A stretch of DNA of 64,000 nucleotides, taken from contig NW_006768791.1 of assembly GCF_000204055.1 (NCBI RefSeq), positions 994,339 through 1,058,338 of the forward strand, written 5' to 3'. Shown here one piece after another: positions 45,870-57,933 of this stretch; the first letter of the stretch is position 1; each line of letters begins with the position of its first letter. The notes beneath the pieces are model-generated. The model made no database searches. It had not been told where the DNA came from and saw only the letters and a program-made list of their open reading frames with translations. This stretch comes from Melampsora larici-populina 98AG31. Taxonomy: Eukaryota > Basidiomycota > Pucciniomycetes > Pucciniales > Melampsoraceae. The position numbers and the translations under genes are program-made.

Positions 45870-47550
45870 TTAAACAAGTAGGTTGTCAGGGTAAATCAGG
45901 CGCAGGAAGGCCTCCAACTCCTCGGGACTCTTACCCTCCAAAACAAGCCTTTGGCAGAATGCCTGGCGCTCTTTGCGCGTCTCTTGCGCTAATCTTCTTG
46001 AGTCACTTTCACATTGTTCCTGACGCTCCAAAAAGTACTGCTCTTTGGTCCAGGTGAGGGCAGATTTCCGATCTTTCATCTCGGCCTGCAGTCTGGCGTC
46101 TTCTGCTTTCATTCGGGTTTTGTCAAATTGTTGACGCCAAGTGGTAGCTTTTGTGATAACATCCATTCGGGCGTCATTGGATTGTTGAATGGCTATAGCA
46201 AGTGCTTGTTTTTGATCCTTCACGTGCACGTTGGAGGGATCAATTGAGGGCAGTGGGTCCAGAGGGCGACGCAAGAGGTTACCTTTAGCACCAGTTTGAC
46301 GCTTCGCAGGGGCCAAGGTCGAAGCCATCACATCCTCATCTAAACTAGGGTCCAAGTCACGCTCCTCTTGAGTGAGAGCATATTTGTTCCATACTTTCCT
46401 CTTTTGCTTTGGAGGGGGCCAAAGAGGCGCTGAAATTGTAACCGGGCGTTTTTTAACTGTGCCAGGAACTGAAATGGAATCGATTCTGCCTTTGGGAGAA
46501 GGCAGTGGCAAACTGAAGTCATTCTGTAGGTTTGAAAATTCAATTTCAAAAGGAATTTGGTCGCGTTTAGAGCTTAATGATTTGCCAGGACGAGGAGTTG
46601 GGGAGATTGGACGCGTGTTGAATAGCTCTTCATAAGCTTCAAGCTCTTCAACATCTGGACTCGGGAAAGTGCAATTATTTCCAGTCAAGCCTGAACAGAG
46701 ACCGGCAAACCAAAAAAAAATCCAAGCAGTCATCAGGATTTTTGTTCGAAAATAGAATGTCAAACAAATAATTTGAAAAGATCAAACCAGGTTGCAGGCC
46801 TGAGTGGTCATGTCCGTCGGTGGTGCCACCGTCACTGTTGTCATTTCTTTTACAAGAGTTAGTGCCCAAAAATTTGTCTTGAGATTCATCGTCAGACTGA
46901 GGGCCCAGGCCAGAGTCGAGGATACCGAACGGGTTGACGTTGCCCTTGTCTTGAAACAAAGCATCCATCTCGGGGTAGCAGGGACACATCGACTCCAGAA
47001 GAGCTTCCATTGTGTGAATCCCACGAGCATGGTGTTTAAGCTCTAAGCCTGCGCCGGTCTTTAAGCTGTGGGCTTTTGCAGATTGGTACTTAGCCTTGTA
47101 CCTCCGGAGTCGGAGAAGCAACGTTCAACTGGTCAGGTGCATATCGGTCGTGTTGTGACGTTCATTGTAGTTGTTATTCAATTTGATAGCTAGAGTGTTC
47201 AAGAGTGTTTTCGGGTTTATTGGCAGACCAGTGACTTTTGTCTGGCTCCCACCGCCAAAGAGAGAGTTGAGGACATTCGGCTTGGCAAGGTACGTAATGA
47301 TGGTCTGATAGTCCACAGGGTCAAAAGGTGGGCTTTCCTGGGTTGACCGTTTGCTGTTCGCAGGTGTTGCACTTGATTCAGCCCGTTTCTTTGCGGCAAG
47401 ACAAGAGCGTTTCACAGCGGCGGCACTTGCTTTGGATCCAACAACATGACCAGATAAGGCCAAGTCTGCCGCTATCTGAGCTTTTGTTTGACGGGGGCGA
47501 CGCGTACCGTTCTCCAATGGTTTTGGCGAGGTTGCTGGTACAGTACGCAT
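45870..47550 (-). pseudogene. Myb/SANT-like protein, probable Harbinger partner
   Basis: Modelled as 47550-46788 and 46690-45870 with a 97-nt intron (46691-46787, phase 1), and one in-frame TGA at 47125-47127. N-terminus Lys/Arg-rich; then a trihelix/SANT-like domain (YQTIITYLAKPNVLNSLFGG, RYKAKYQSAKAHSLKTGAG, MCPCYPEMDALF) of the type found in fungal transposon-associated DNA-binding proteins. C-terminal half ends in a charged coiled coil (about 46190-45900). Harbinger elements encode a nuclease and a Myb-like partner that carries it to the DNA. The convergent layout with 43363-44634 suggests they belonged to one element, although no common termini were found. Confidence 0.6.
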
Positions 47551-47559
47551 TTCGTTAAT

Positions 47560-49140
47560 GAGGGAGAATAGTCTAAAGCGAACTGGTAATTATGCAACAG
47601 AGATCCAAGTCAGTTTATTTGGTTCATCTTAAAGGAAAAAAGAAATCATTGACAGGGAAAATTCCTATGAGAGTGATAGAAGAGAAGAAAGTATGGCAAG
47701 ACCAAAGATAGAGGAAATATGAGCGAAAAGATGGAACGATTTAGCTTATGTAGGAAACATCCAAGAGATATCCAGGGTTGTTTGAACATCGTTTGGCCAT
47801 TCGAGTTATGCGCGTGGCAAACAAAGATATCCGTGATGTCGATCAATCAAGAGCCTTCCAAACAGATGATGAACTCAAAAGTGCTGTTAAACAAGCGCTG
47901 TTAACCCAAATCCCCTTTGTAAAACCTCAAATGAAACCCAACATGATGCTGACAGACCTGATACAATAACAGTCGCCTCCGTTACCCGCTTGCCATCGGA
48001 ATCCTGAAGTGAGTGCCAAATTGATGACGTTGTGGTAATCCAAATGTTTGCGCCAAGACCAAGATATATTCAGAAATAACTCAATCAATCAATCAAGCAA
48101 TTCAGAAAGAAACTGAGAATAATAAAATATTCATTTCAAGTGTCCTTTAAGGTCACCACCTATCAATAAAATTGATTATCATCTTCAATTTCTCCAACTC
48201 AATCAATCTACTTCAATTATTTAAACCTGTCAAACTCTTCTAAAAATAACAAAACAACAGCACCTCAAAAAAACAAAAGAACTCTATAATTAAATCAATT
48301 TAAAAATTCACTGATAGAACTTCAACTCATCATCATTCAATGTTAATCTCTTCCACTTCAGTTTCTATCTCATCTTAAAGTATTTATTTACTTTTGTTGA
48401 ATTATAAACAATTTATTTCAAAACATTTAAACTTGAGAAAAGTACATAACTCAAAACAAAAACAAACTATATACAAACATTTGAATTTTCCAATCAATCA
48501 TCTTCTTCTCCTTCAACAACTTCACTAACTTCAAGTGGCTTCTCATTTATGTTCACTTTCACCTATGTTTAAAATTGAAAAATCAAATTTAATCCAAAGG
48601 AGGCTACAATCAAATGAAGCTAGACAAAAAACTATATAGAAATGTTAGAAGAGATCAATGAATGAATCAGAAGAAGCATTGTGAAGGACTTACCACAGGA
48701 TCAAAAAATCGATTTTTTGATTTGATGGCAATTGATGAAATGGGTGGTGACAGGTCAACAGTAATAGATTATTTGATCAATTGAGAAGTTTCCAATGCTT
48801 GATTTGACTCGGACCGACCTAAAAGAACATAGAAACAACTCAGGATAGGTCTTAAGAAGAGGTTAGAAGATGGGAATGATAAAAGCAAAAAATCGAACTT
48901 ACAATAGGTTTGATTAGGTTTGAAGGAGTTGGGTATAAAAGGGATGTTTTGATTGTTGTGTGTGTGAAAGTTTTTGTCTGATAGATTGAGAGCATCGGAG
49001 CCTCGGCGAAGCAAGGTGGAAAGTGCGGAACAAGTGGAAACTGCGGAAAATACAGGGTCAGTACAGGATACGTACAGGGGGGACCGTAGTTAGCACTTTT
49101 GTCTCAGCATCCGAAAGCAGAAAGCTATTTGAAGCTATGA
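47560..49140. other. Intergenic, AT-rich
   Basis: No supported gene. A plus-strand open stretch ending at 47969 (LFEHRLAIRVMRVANKD) has coding-like composition but no recognised domain. The rest is AT-rich. Confidence 0.4.
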
Positions 49141-49281
49141 CCAATGCGGAATAACCCAATCACACGTCTCATCCAGCAAAAAAATCAAGATGAAGGATCT
49201 CAAAAAATCAACAAGTCGGTATACGGCTGGTCTCTCATCGTATCGATCTCCCTCCTGGTTCGATCTCCCTCACTGCTCGCG

Positions 49282-51539
49282 ATGTCTGGACAGATCCATA
49301 TATCAAGTCCAGCCAAATTGTACATCACCAATCGACATTGTCGACGGGTCCATCCCCTCCCAACACCCGTCGTTGGCCATCTCACTGGACTCACCTGTCC
49401 AGATTGCCCGCTCACGTCGACTAGTCAGCTACGATACCACCCGCCTCGCTTCCCAAACCCAGCAAACATCAACTGGAAGGTATGTTCAAATCATCTTTAA
49501 CATTACTCTTTATACCGTTGTTCTATGGCTAAGGATTCTTACCTCTAGTGTCATCAACCCGACTCTCACCACGTCCACGGAAAGGGATATGTTCGAACTC
49601 TCAAACTCGAACACTTGATCAACAAAATTCGAGCTATCAATGCAGGAGCTCAACCACCTCCAGCTCCTGGAAGCCTCTCTGGGCTACTTAACGTCAGCAA
49701 TGAAGAACCCGATCACTTGAAGAGGAAAACTACGAGTCAATTGTGCCCAGGGTATCTAGGGAGAACTGGGGCCACGCATCAGTCAACCAACAAGTCGAAC
49801 ATGAAGTGTAGCCTCCGGTTGTGTCTTTTGGTAAGGGTCTTTTTATCTTCATCCAAAACAAATCAGACTTACTCACCTCTGGTGGATGCATATGTATGTA
49901 GTGCTGCCAAATGGTCCAACGAGTGCACGGTTTGACGTGCAACTTCAAGGCACACGTTTACACGCCTTTGTCTTCTGGAGATCACGACATGTCAAGCCCT
50001 GCGATTAGAAATTTTGTACCTTTCGGCCTTTCGAATGTATTGGATCAAGGTTCTTCTCAACATGTATCCCAATCATTGGTTTCATTTCCACGGTCCTCCC
50101 AATCCTTAGCCGGACCAAGCGGGTCACAGCAAGCAACTTCGAAGCAGATCCAGTCTGCCCAAGCTAATCGGGCAGTGACGTCTACCCTAACACCTTCTCA
50201 GCTCTCCGAATACCACGAAAATCTTAAGGCCGTTGATCTTGTAGCAAAGAGTCGGGATGCCGCAAAAAGGGAGGCTGCGCGCACAATCTGGGTTGAGTTA
50301 TGGACTAAGGTGCGTAGAGACTGTTACACTCAAATCGAACTGACCCTTACTAATACACTGATGGTTTAACAAATTTCCAGCCGGGCTCTAGCACACTTAT
50401 CAACGCTGAAGCGCCCAATTGGCCACTGTTTTCACTCCAAGAGTGTCAAATACTACTGGATAAATGCAGGAAAGCGATGAGCGACAAAGAAGACTGGGAG
50501 TCGGAGATCGAGGTGTGGAACATGGAACAATTCCGTTGGGTATGTTGTTCTGACTTTCAGTTCACTTTCATTCTGATCATCATGACGATCAACTCTAAGT
50601 CATCAAAATGGTCACTTCCTTCCTAATGATAGGTTTCTCTAGCACCTACATGCACTTCGAAGTATCCACCAATCCCGCGAAAAATCCTAGTTCAACTTGA
50701 ATCTATCTCCGATAACGATTGCTTGGGGCTTTCAGATGCGATTTTGAAGATGACCACCGAGGGACCCTATGAGCCACTTACTACACCAGCGCGTTGCATC
50801 CTCACCGTCTCACCGAACCCGCCAAAAATCTCATATTCAAGCTTGAATATGAGATTACCAGCACCAGTCCCGGCAGTCCCTCGTGTTCAACTAGATGTAC
50901 ATACATCTACGGAACCGGCAACACCTGAAAGTTCGCCACTACCATCACCTCGCACGATCTGCTTGAAAAAAAAGACGATAAACTCCAAAGACTCCGAGAT
51001 CGAATGGATAGGTTCCTCTGACTTGCAGGTCAAGGTATGTGTAATGTGGGTTTACCTTCATTGTGAACTGTTTGCTTATTAGGTTTCTCTCGCAATTGCA
51101 GAATCCAAGAAGGGCCAAGAGTACTTGGCCAGATTCGAGGGTATCCTTACGCCAAACCCTCCGATGGCATCAATCTTATGATGGTTAAGGTAGTCCATGG
51201 GTTGCCTGGGTCGAATTCTTTGGAGAGTTGTATGATTATGGTCATACAACTGTGTATCGAGTCAAAAAGTGGATTAACCTGGTGGGAGAAGAACAGTTGG
51301 AGCTTGATACTCGCACGACCCCTTCGCTTACACTCATTGCAGCTCGGAAGATGTATCAGAAAGAGTGGCTGGCAACCAAAACCAAGCGCCAAGATCAAGA
51401 ACTTCAACCAAAGCAAAAACGAGAAGTTGAAGATGTTCAACAGCAGGATTCAAAAAGAAGAAAGGTCGTTGTTGATGACAACGCGCGCTCTGATGTACAA
51501 TCAGACGGTGACTCGGATGTTCAAATTATGAACAATTGA
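49282..51539 (+). CDS. Uncharacterised multi-exon protein
   Basis: Exons, all phase 0: 49282-49479, 49549-49830, 49902-50309, 50381-50539, 50633-51034, 51083-about 51140, then a final stretch to 51539. ATG at 49282 (MSGQIHIS); an in-frame ATG at 49144 would lengthen it. Features: a short Cys/His stretch (TGLTCPDCP...CHQPDSHHVHGKGY), Ser/Gln-rich middle, a charged region (KSRDAAKREAARTIWVELW), Pro/Ser-rich part, and a C-terminal domain (WVAWVEFFGELYDYGHTTVY) ending in a bipartite basic/acidic tail. The last exon needs two 1-nt frame changes (near 51140 and 51190), both at short G runs, so it is either damaged or carries sequencing errors. I do not recognise the family. Confidence 0.5.
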
Positions 51540-51943
51540 ATTAGCTCTTCCCAATGTTCCACTGCTTTGTTTTGATTACCCCGATGGATCATCATCATTT
51601 GTAATTAATGTCTAAGTTGTTACATCTGTTAGCTTGAGGTTCAAAGGTTGATCGATAATTGAACAACAAATGCGATCAACTTTGCAAAGGAATGCTAACA
51701 TTGGTAATCATATGAGACTGTGAGCATAACACATTAAGATTGAGACACCCAAACGTGAAAATATCCCGTTAAGTAAGAGATCGAAACGTGAGAATAACAA
51801 CACCTAAACAATATCTTTATTTAATTAAAGAACGAAAGATCTCTATTGGATTAAAGAAAGAAACATTAGATTTTCCAAAGGGAACAAAAGAGATCGAATA
51901 TGTAATAACTTTCTCTATCGAATATGTGATAACCTTCTCTTAA
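51540..51943. other. Intergenic
   Basis: No gene or repeat recognised; AT-rich 3' flanks of two convergent genes. Confidence 0.5.
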
Positions 51944-54809
51944 TCAAAAAGTGATGGTACCAATATGTGATATGTTTTTCCTTTGCGATAACTTTTCACA
52001 TATCCAGATGTTATGAAGCCGAACCATTTCATCTAGGAAGAAATTGAATTCGATGGCGGTCATGTTTCGACAAATGGAGGCAAAACCTCCATACCAAATG
52101 TTCGCAATTTCAGCTGCCGATGAGTTGAAAATCCAAGAACCTTCCTTTTTCAACTGAGGATACAGATTTGGATCTGTCCATTTCCTACAAAAACAGTCAT
52201 TTTCTTTGTGCGACTTGAAATGGAACGCGTCAACAGCCACTATGGACTCGGTGAATTGATCGCGCTCTTCAGCATTCGACTTGTATATATGTGCTAATAA
52301 CTTGCAAGCATTATCATATAAAATCACTTGAGGCATGCGGTTTGGAAAGGTATCTAGAAGGAAAAGCTGATTATGAAAGATTAATCAGTAAGTTACTCTT
52401 ACTCAAAATGAAATTACGCAGAAGAGGTCTACTTTGACGGCACTTGGTGACTCCGAATTGAACATCGTTTGGCGGGCAAGTATGACCCCACAAGGAGCCA
52501 CCACAAGTTGATTGCACTGTAAACATCATTCAACTTCCCCAATTTGGCAGAGGAAAATGATTAATAGTACAGTTTTTCATAAAAGAATCTAATACTGCAC
52601 ACCTGGGCCATTTCACCCACACTACATATGTGCAGCAAGCTAAGTCAATAGTTGTCTATCATGTACATACAGGTCTGCTCAGTTTTTTGCCCATCAGAAT
52701 AAATAAATCACATGTTATACCACATGTAACTTTTTCGACTTTGAAATTTTTTTCCCAAAAATTCACTACATATAATTCTGTAGCTGCTCAGGCAATATTG
52801 TTGAAGCTATGTCTTAGTAACAGAAAGTGTGTTACATGCAGTTGAGTTGATGAGATCACACCAAAACATTGAGTCAGTGTATGTAGTCAATCTTTTGGAA
52901 GCTTTTTTCAATCTGAAAGAAGTTACAGCATGTATTACATATGAATAACTTGTCCTGATGAGCAGATAACTGAGCAGAACTGTATGTACATGATAACCAC
53001 ATATTCACTGAGCCTGCTACACATATGTAGTGTGGGTGTTATGGCTCAGGTGTGGAGTGATAGACCATTTTATGACAAATCATACTCCCAATCATTTTTC
53101 CCTGCCCACTTGGGGAACCCGAATAATGTCTGCAGTGTTGTTGTGAGTTCTTGCTCTTGAAAGTGTTGGTTTTTTTGAACTCCCTTCTTCTCCTGATCTT
53201 CGGCTTTCTTCAACTCTATCCAATTCATCGGCTTGTTGTAATGAATCCAAATCTTGAATTTCTCCGGAATCGTCTTCGAGGTGGACAGTGGGATCCAAGT
53301 TTAGATTCGAGCCTGGTCGGTTTAACATAGAGTGAAGTTGGAAGTTCGAATTAACCTTTGTGGAAAAAGTTTTTGCAGCATCCTGGTGAGATTGAAGGCC
53401 ACAGGTCTTCTTATTTGCAAGCGCCGGTTGGGTGCAAGACTGAGCCTGGCAAATACCTTCAAGGAGCGGCTCATGAAAACTACAGTATCGATTTCGAACT
53501 GTATCTAAAGTTCTTCGACATGGTCCGTCAGGTGCTGGGTGGCCGAAAGTTTTGGCCAGCATTTCCAGCTGAGATGCAGAAGCACTGCATCTCCAGTGCC
53601 CGATGGTTAAACCATCGGTCACAACAGCACGAACAACTAAAATGGGGAAAAAATCATACGTATCAGCTTCTTGTTTAGAGCAATTACTGGAAAGATCATT
53701 GTACCTAACCTGAGTGATTATTGTTCTCTTCAGAATATGTGATACACGTACAAAGACTGCATGAATGGTTTTTGTGTGCAGTCCCCTCCGCGGCTATCCA
53801 GGAGGTACATTCTTTCTTCGCTTCGTTGTAACGGACACGGTCTAGTCCGGAATCTGGGACCACGAGGACTTTACTCCTTGCAGAGTAATTGTACAACAAC
53901 ATATCAATTCCCATACCGTCTTTGCAAACTTCTTGTGACAGTCGAGGAAAGAAGGACTGCTGAGATGTGAACAAGGGAGGGGCGTGAGACCCCATGAAAG
54001 TTGAGTTGTACAAGTTCACGATGCTGAACACTGAACACCTAAAAGAAAAATCCAACCGAAATGAGGGTCAAGCGTTCGTTTTTAAGCTTAGACACAAATT
54101 AATCTTACCGTTGCAGCATTTGGCTCATCTTGAAATGATGCGCCAAGCGATGAGTCATGAAGTAATGTGTATGTACTTGAAAGACTTCAGAGTTCCTCCC
54201 TTCGGATGTCGTATAGAACGTTCGTTTTTCGTTGTAGATTGAATAGCTCACGTGATAACTGGTCCGGCATGCTGGAAGAGGATCAAGTATTACACGTCCG
54301 TCAGTCCTCGTGTCCCCATATTGATAATATTGTGCTTGCTTACGTTGACAGTATAGGTAAAAGTGTTCAATCGTATGGCATCCATCGACATCATATAGGT
54401 ATCCAAACAATGACTTTGCTCGCATAGGTCGAGTCCTGGAGCACTTTGGGCATTGTTCGAAAGGGGGGTATAGAGTATGTTCCACTATGCGGATGGGCAG
54501 CCGACCATCAACAAGTTCGTTCATTATACCATGAGATTGGACATGGTATTGTGCGTTGATATAACATTCTTTCAATATGCTGAAAGAAGCCTCCCAGATG
54601 ACCTCCATATGGTTATGGATGGATGAGGGAAGACTCGCCGCGAGGTATCGTATAGGCCTTCGGGTTGTACTGAGCTCAAGAGACTGCTCACACCGCACGA
54701 CCACGTCGGCGGCGACACATATGAACTTGACAAAATCTTGCACCGTGAGTGTCGACAAGATGTTGTCGTCATACTCGTTAAGAATAGAGATGAGGTCTTT
54801 TAGATACAT
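51944..54809 (-). pseudogene. KDZ transposase with CxC5, split by MITE
   Basis: Exons 54809-54109, 54038-53752, 53636-53138, then after the inserted MITE 52514-52418, and 52366-51944; introns GT-AG with consistent phase. The N-terminal part has the CxC5-like cluster known from KDZ transposases (YPPFEQCPKCSRTR, LYDVDGC, YLYCQ). Next come FFPRLSQEV, TDGLTIGHWRC and a Cys/His-rich segment (RYCSFHEPLLEGICQAQSC). After the MITE come PCGVILA, ILYDNACKL (first catalytic D region), DAFHFKSH and NSSAAEIANIWYG. It is only broken by the 623-bp MITE; without it the frame reads straight through one TSD copy. Confidence 0.8.
52515..53137 (+). mobile_element. CACTG-type MITE, copy 2 (623 bp)
   Basis: Same length and almost the same sequence as 10861-11483 (I noticed one difference, TTTTTCGACT against TTTTTTGACT). 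Flanked by a TTG duplication (52512-52514, 53138-53140). Inserted into exon 3 of the KDZ transposase. Confidence 0.92.
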
Positions 54810-55763
54810 CGTTCGGTCTCTCAAAAATCAAGATGTCCTCCCTATGTCTTTCTTTGATTGTTGTTTAGACAACGTGATTATTTTATTTTCATGGACCATT
54901 GTTCTACTTGTTCTACTGAGGATGAAACGAAACAAACGACATCAATCGCAGCCACACTCCCGATTGGGAAGGTGCTCTTCGAGTTGCTCTCTGTACAATC
55001 TGTATGGACTTCCGCACTTTCCGCTTCCGCACCAAATTTTTCCGCGCCTCGCTCAGGCTCCAAATCTTTGGATAGATTAGAAGTTCCTTTCTTTTTTGAA
55101 TTGTTATCAAGTCTTATCGCGTTAGAGAGAAAAGTGTTAGAGTGTGTTTTGGTTTTCTTTTTCTTTTTTTGTTATCGAGTGTTTTCTAGAATAGAAAGCA
55201 AAAGTAAGTGAGGTATAGGGTGTTAGGTTTACTTTCTGAATTCATCGTATTGATAGAGGAAGTCGCGAGTAAGAGAAATAGTCTTTTAAAAAGAAAAGAC
55301 TTACCTTTATCGATTATAAGGGTTGTAGAAGAGTGTTATCAAAGATTTTGAAACCCTTACACTGGGAATTTTGGATTTTGGATTATTAATTTTTTATTTT
55401 TATTTTTTTTCTACTTATCTTACTTAGCTACCTTGGGGTTTTGTCCTAGGGTATTAAGGTAGTTTGGGCAGCTACACGTGCATACTGCTGGGTTTTGAAG
55501 CCACTAGGGTGTGTAGGGTATTGTCGGGATCTGTAGGAGTTGAAGATCAAGGTTTAATTATTTTTTTTACTTGCCGCAGGAAGTTTTTTTGGAGAACTGC
55601 ATTGGGGAACATCGTAAAAAATAGCTTGTTTACATCTGTTTTTGAACTGTAGGACCTTTACGGAGATTTTTAAAAGCTGAACAAAGCTTGTAGATTGGAT
55701 ATTCAAGGTTGGAAAGCTTATTTGGGTGGTAGTAAGGTTTGAAGAGGTGTCTCATTGTAAATT
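54810..55763. other. KDZ upstream flank
   Basis: No supported gene. 54900-55080 is GC-richer with open frames on both strands but no recognisable protein. 55080-55440 has T-rich runs. Confidence 0.4.
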
Positions 55764-55873
55764 TTGAGGGCAGCCTAACGGCGCTTTGGTTACGGCTCTT
55801 GGCGGTTTATCCTACTTGGGTTGTTTCTTCCCCTCGAGGCTCTGCCTACGCTCCACAGCGTAGGAGTTCTACA
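55764..55873. repeat. Dispersed hairpin repeat, copy 2
   Basis: Counterpart of 38285-38388, with the same CCTACGC...GCGTAGG stem and AGTTCTACA end. The part between the two conserved ends differs and is slightly longer. Confidence 0.55.
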
Positions 55874-57930
55874 ACGTGACGTGACCTGTGATGAGAAAGA
55901 GGAAATGTGATTAGTAGAGCAAGGGTTCCCGACCTCCTTGTAGGCCGAACGGATCGCACCATGCTTTCGAGTGAAACTTGTCTGGTGACCGGTTAATCAG
56001 GAACAACAAGTTTAAAAAAAAGATAATGAAAGGCACGAAGGCAGAAAAAAAAACCTAAGGTACAAATTTTTTTCACAATTTTTTTTTGGAGGCGGTCAAA
56101 AGATGTAAAAATTATGAGGATCTTTCTAAGTTTATAAAACCGCAAGCCACCTCTAGAGCTGGCTTGCGGTCTTATAATTATACATATAATTATAAGGAAC
56201 TGTTGTAGTATTTAAAGCTCAACAAGAGCTTTACAACACCTAAGAAGGGATAATCTACTACGTGTAATATAGTAGAAGCTGCCTAAAGACTGCCTTCTTC
56301 AAAGAAACCAGCACAAGGGCACTTGCTGACCACTTTGTGATAACAGAGAAATAGATAAAGCACCAGAGAAAATAAAGCAATACTGTTGTGTAGTATTATT
56401 CCCAGATTTTAAGCGCAAAAAAGTCACACACTATGTTTATTACTAGCAATACTGTTGTAAGTATTATTCCCAATTTGACTTGTAGTCTTTAACACACGTA
56501 AATAAATTTTTCCTTGCTTTGAAGGGGCGGATTTAAGTGATCTTAGTACAAATATAGTAAATAAATGATGATTTATAACACTACAACAAAGGTATAAGAT
56601 GCAGAAAAGGGCGCTACAATCCTAAAATCATCAAGGAGTACTTATATCCACATGTAACAATTTTTAAAACAGTCAACAGCTTCAAAAACCAGTCAAACCC
56701 GCCTAAATAACCCTAAAAACCATGTAATGACGCAATGTAATGATCTTGTTACTAATGTATGATGTAATTTTCACAGCCAAAAGTGATCAATGACGCAATA
56801 ATATGATGTACAGCACTTCTTAAGATGAATACAGGTGTTTTTTTCCTTGTAAACTAGCTGAAACCCAATTTTTGAGATTACGAATTTTTTCAGATGTGCT
56901 CCAATTTTTGATTACTAAAGTGCATCTTGTAGCCCATGTGTTACTGATCATTTCTGAAACCTACATGACCTACTTCTGATGAGTGATGAGTAAGATATTG
57001 AGTTGTGAAGTTAAGGTTTTTGGTGTTACATGTTGACTTGTGACTGTAAATTCGAGATTCACACCAATTTCTTATTTCTCTTATAACTTTTTACATACAC
57101 CTCCATTACTAATGATTCAAAGGTTGTACATTATGTAATCCACTCTTCTGCGTTGAATGAGCTATCTACCAACTTATTCTGACGTCATTTGACATATGTA
57201 ATTAGCTGAAAACCTTCATTTTCGACGATTTTCACCTATTTTCTTCAATTTTCACAGCTGCTACTCTCTTTTTCTTGCTCATGTAATATGACATCATCTT
57301 CTATAACCTTAAAAATCCCGGAAAATCCTCTTGGCAACCTTAATTTCCACTACTACCACCATTACATATGTAAACTACACGCATAACCCTTGTTTACCAA
57401 CTTCGAAAAAGTACCTTTCTGCTAATAACTTCTGTTTTCCCTTATCAACCTTGAAGATTAAAATTGTTACTGTATAGTAAACTGTTGTTCTTTCATATTC
57501 TAACCTCATAAAACCCATAACTTAATTATAAATAAGCTAAAAACCATTTTCCAACTTTTACACCTATATTTTCGAATTTTTCTTATCTTTTCTTTTTCTG
57601 TCTTTTTGTAATAACTTTGTAAGTAAACTATGTTGATCTTAATAATAATTTTCAAATAAGATGACATAATAATGAGCTAATAAGTATACATAAGCCTCTA
57701 AGAGCTTCAATTGATCTGAAAACCTGAATTTCGAATTCTCTGCTATATTGAAGTTTGCTAATAAATTGGTAAAGTGAAAGATGATTTAATTTTCTTGCTT
57801 GATATCATAAATAGATCACCACACCGTGCAAAATTGAAATTCGTATTTTGGGCTGTAAAGGGTCTACTTGAACCGCCCTAGTATTGGCTTCCATGGTGGA
57901 TAAGTTGAGTTTTGTTTGAGTTTAACCCTC
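55874..57930. other. AT-rich non-coding DNA with one hairpin
   Basis: A perfect 11-bp stem ACCGCAAGCCA / TGGCTTGCGGT with a 10-nt loop lies at 56139-56170. GCAATACTGTTGT(G/A)(T)AGTATTATTCCCA is repeated at about 56382 and 56447. No gene. Confidence 0.5.
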
Positions 57931-57933
57931 TTA

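Noticed and set aside
47719..47969. Open frame ending in LIQ
   Set aside because: Coding-like composition but no domain, no good start context, no spliced partner.
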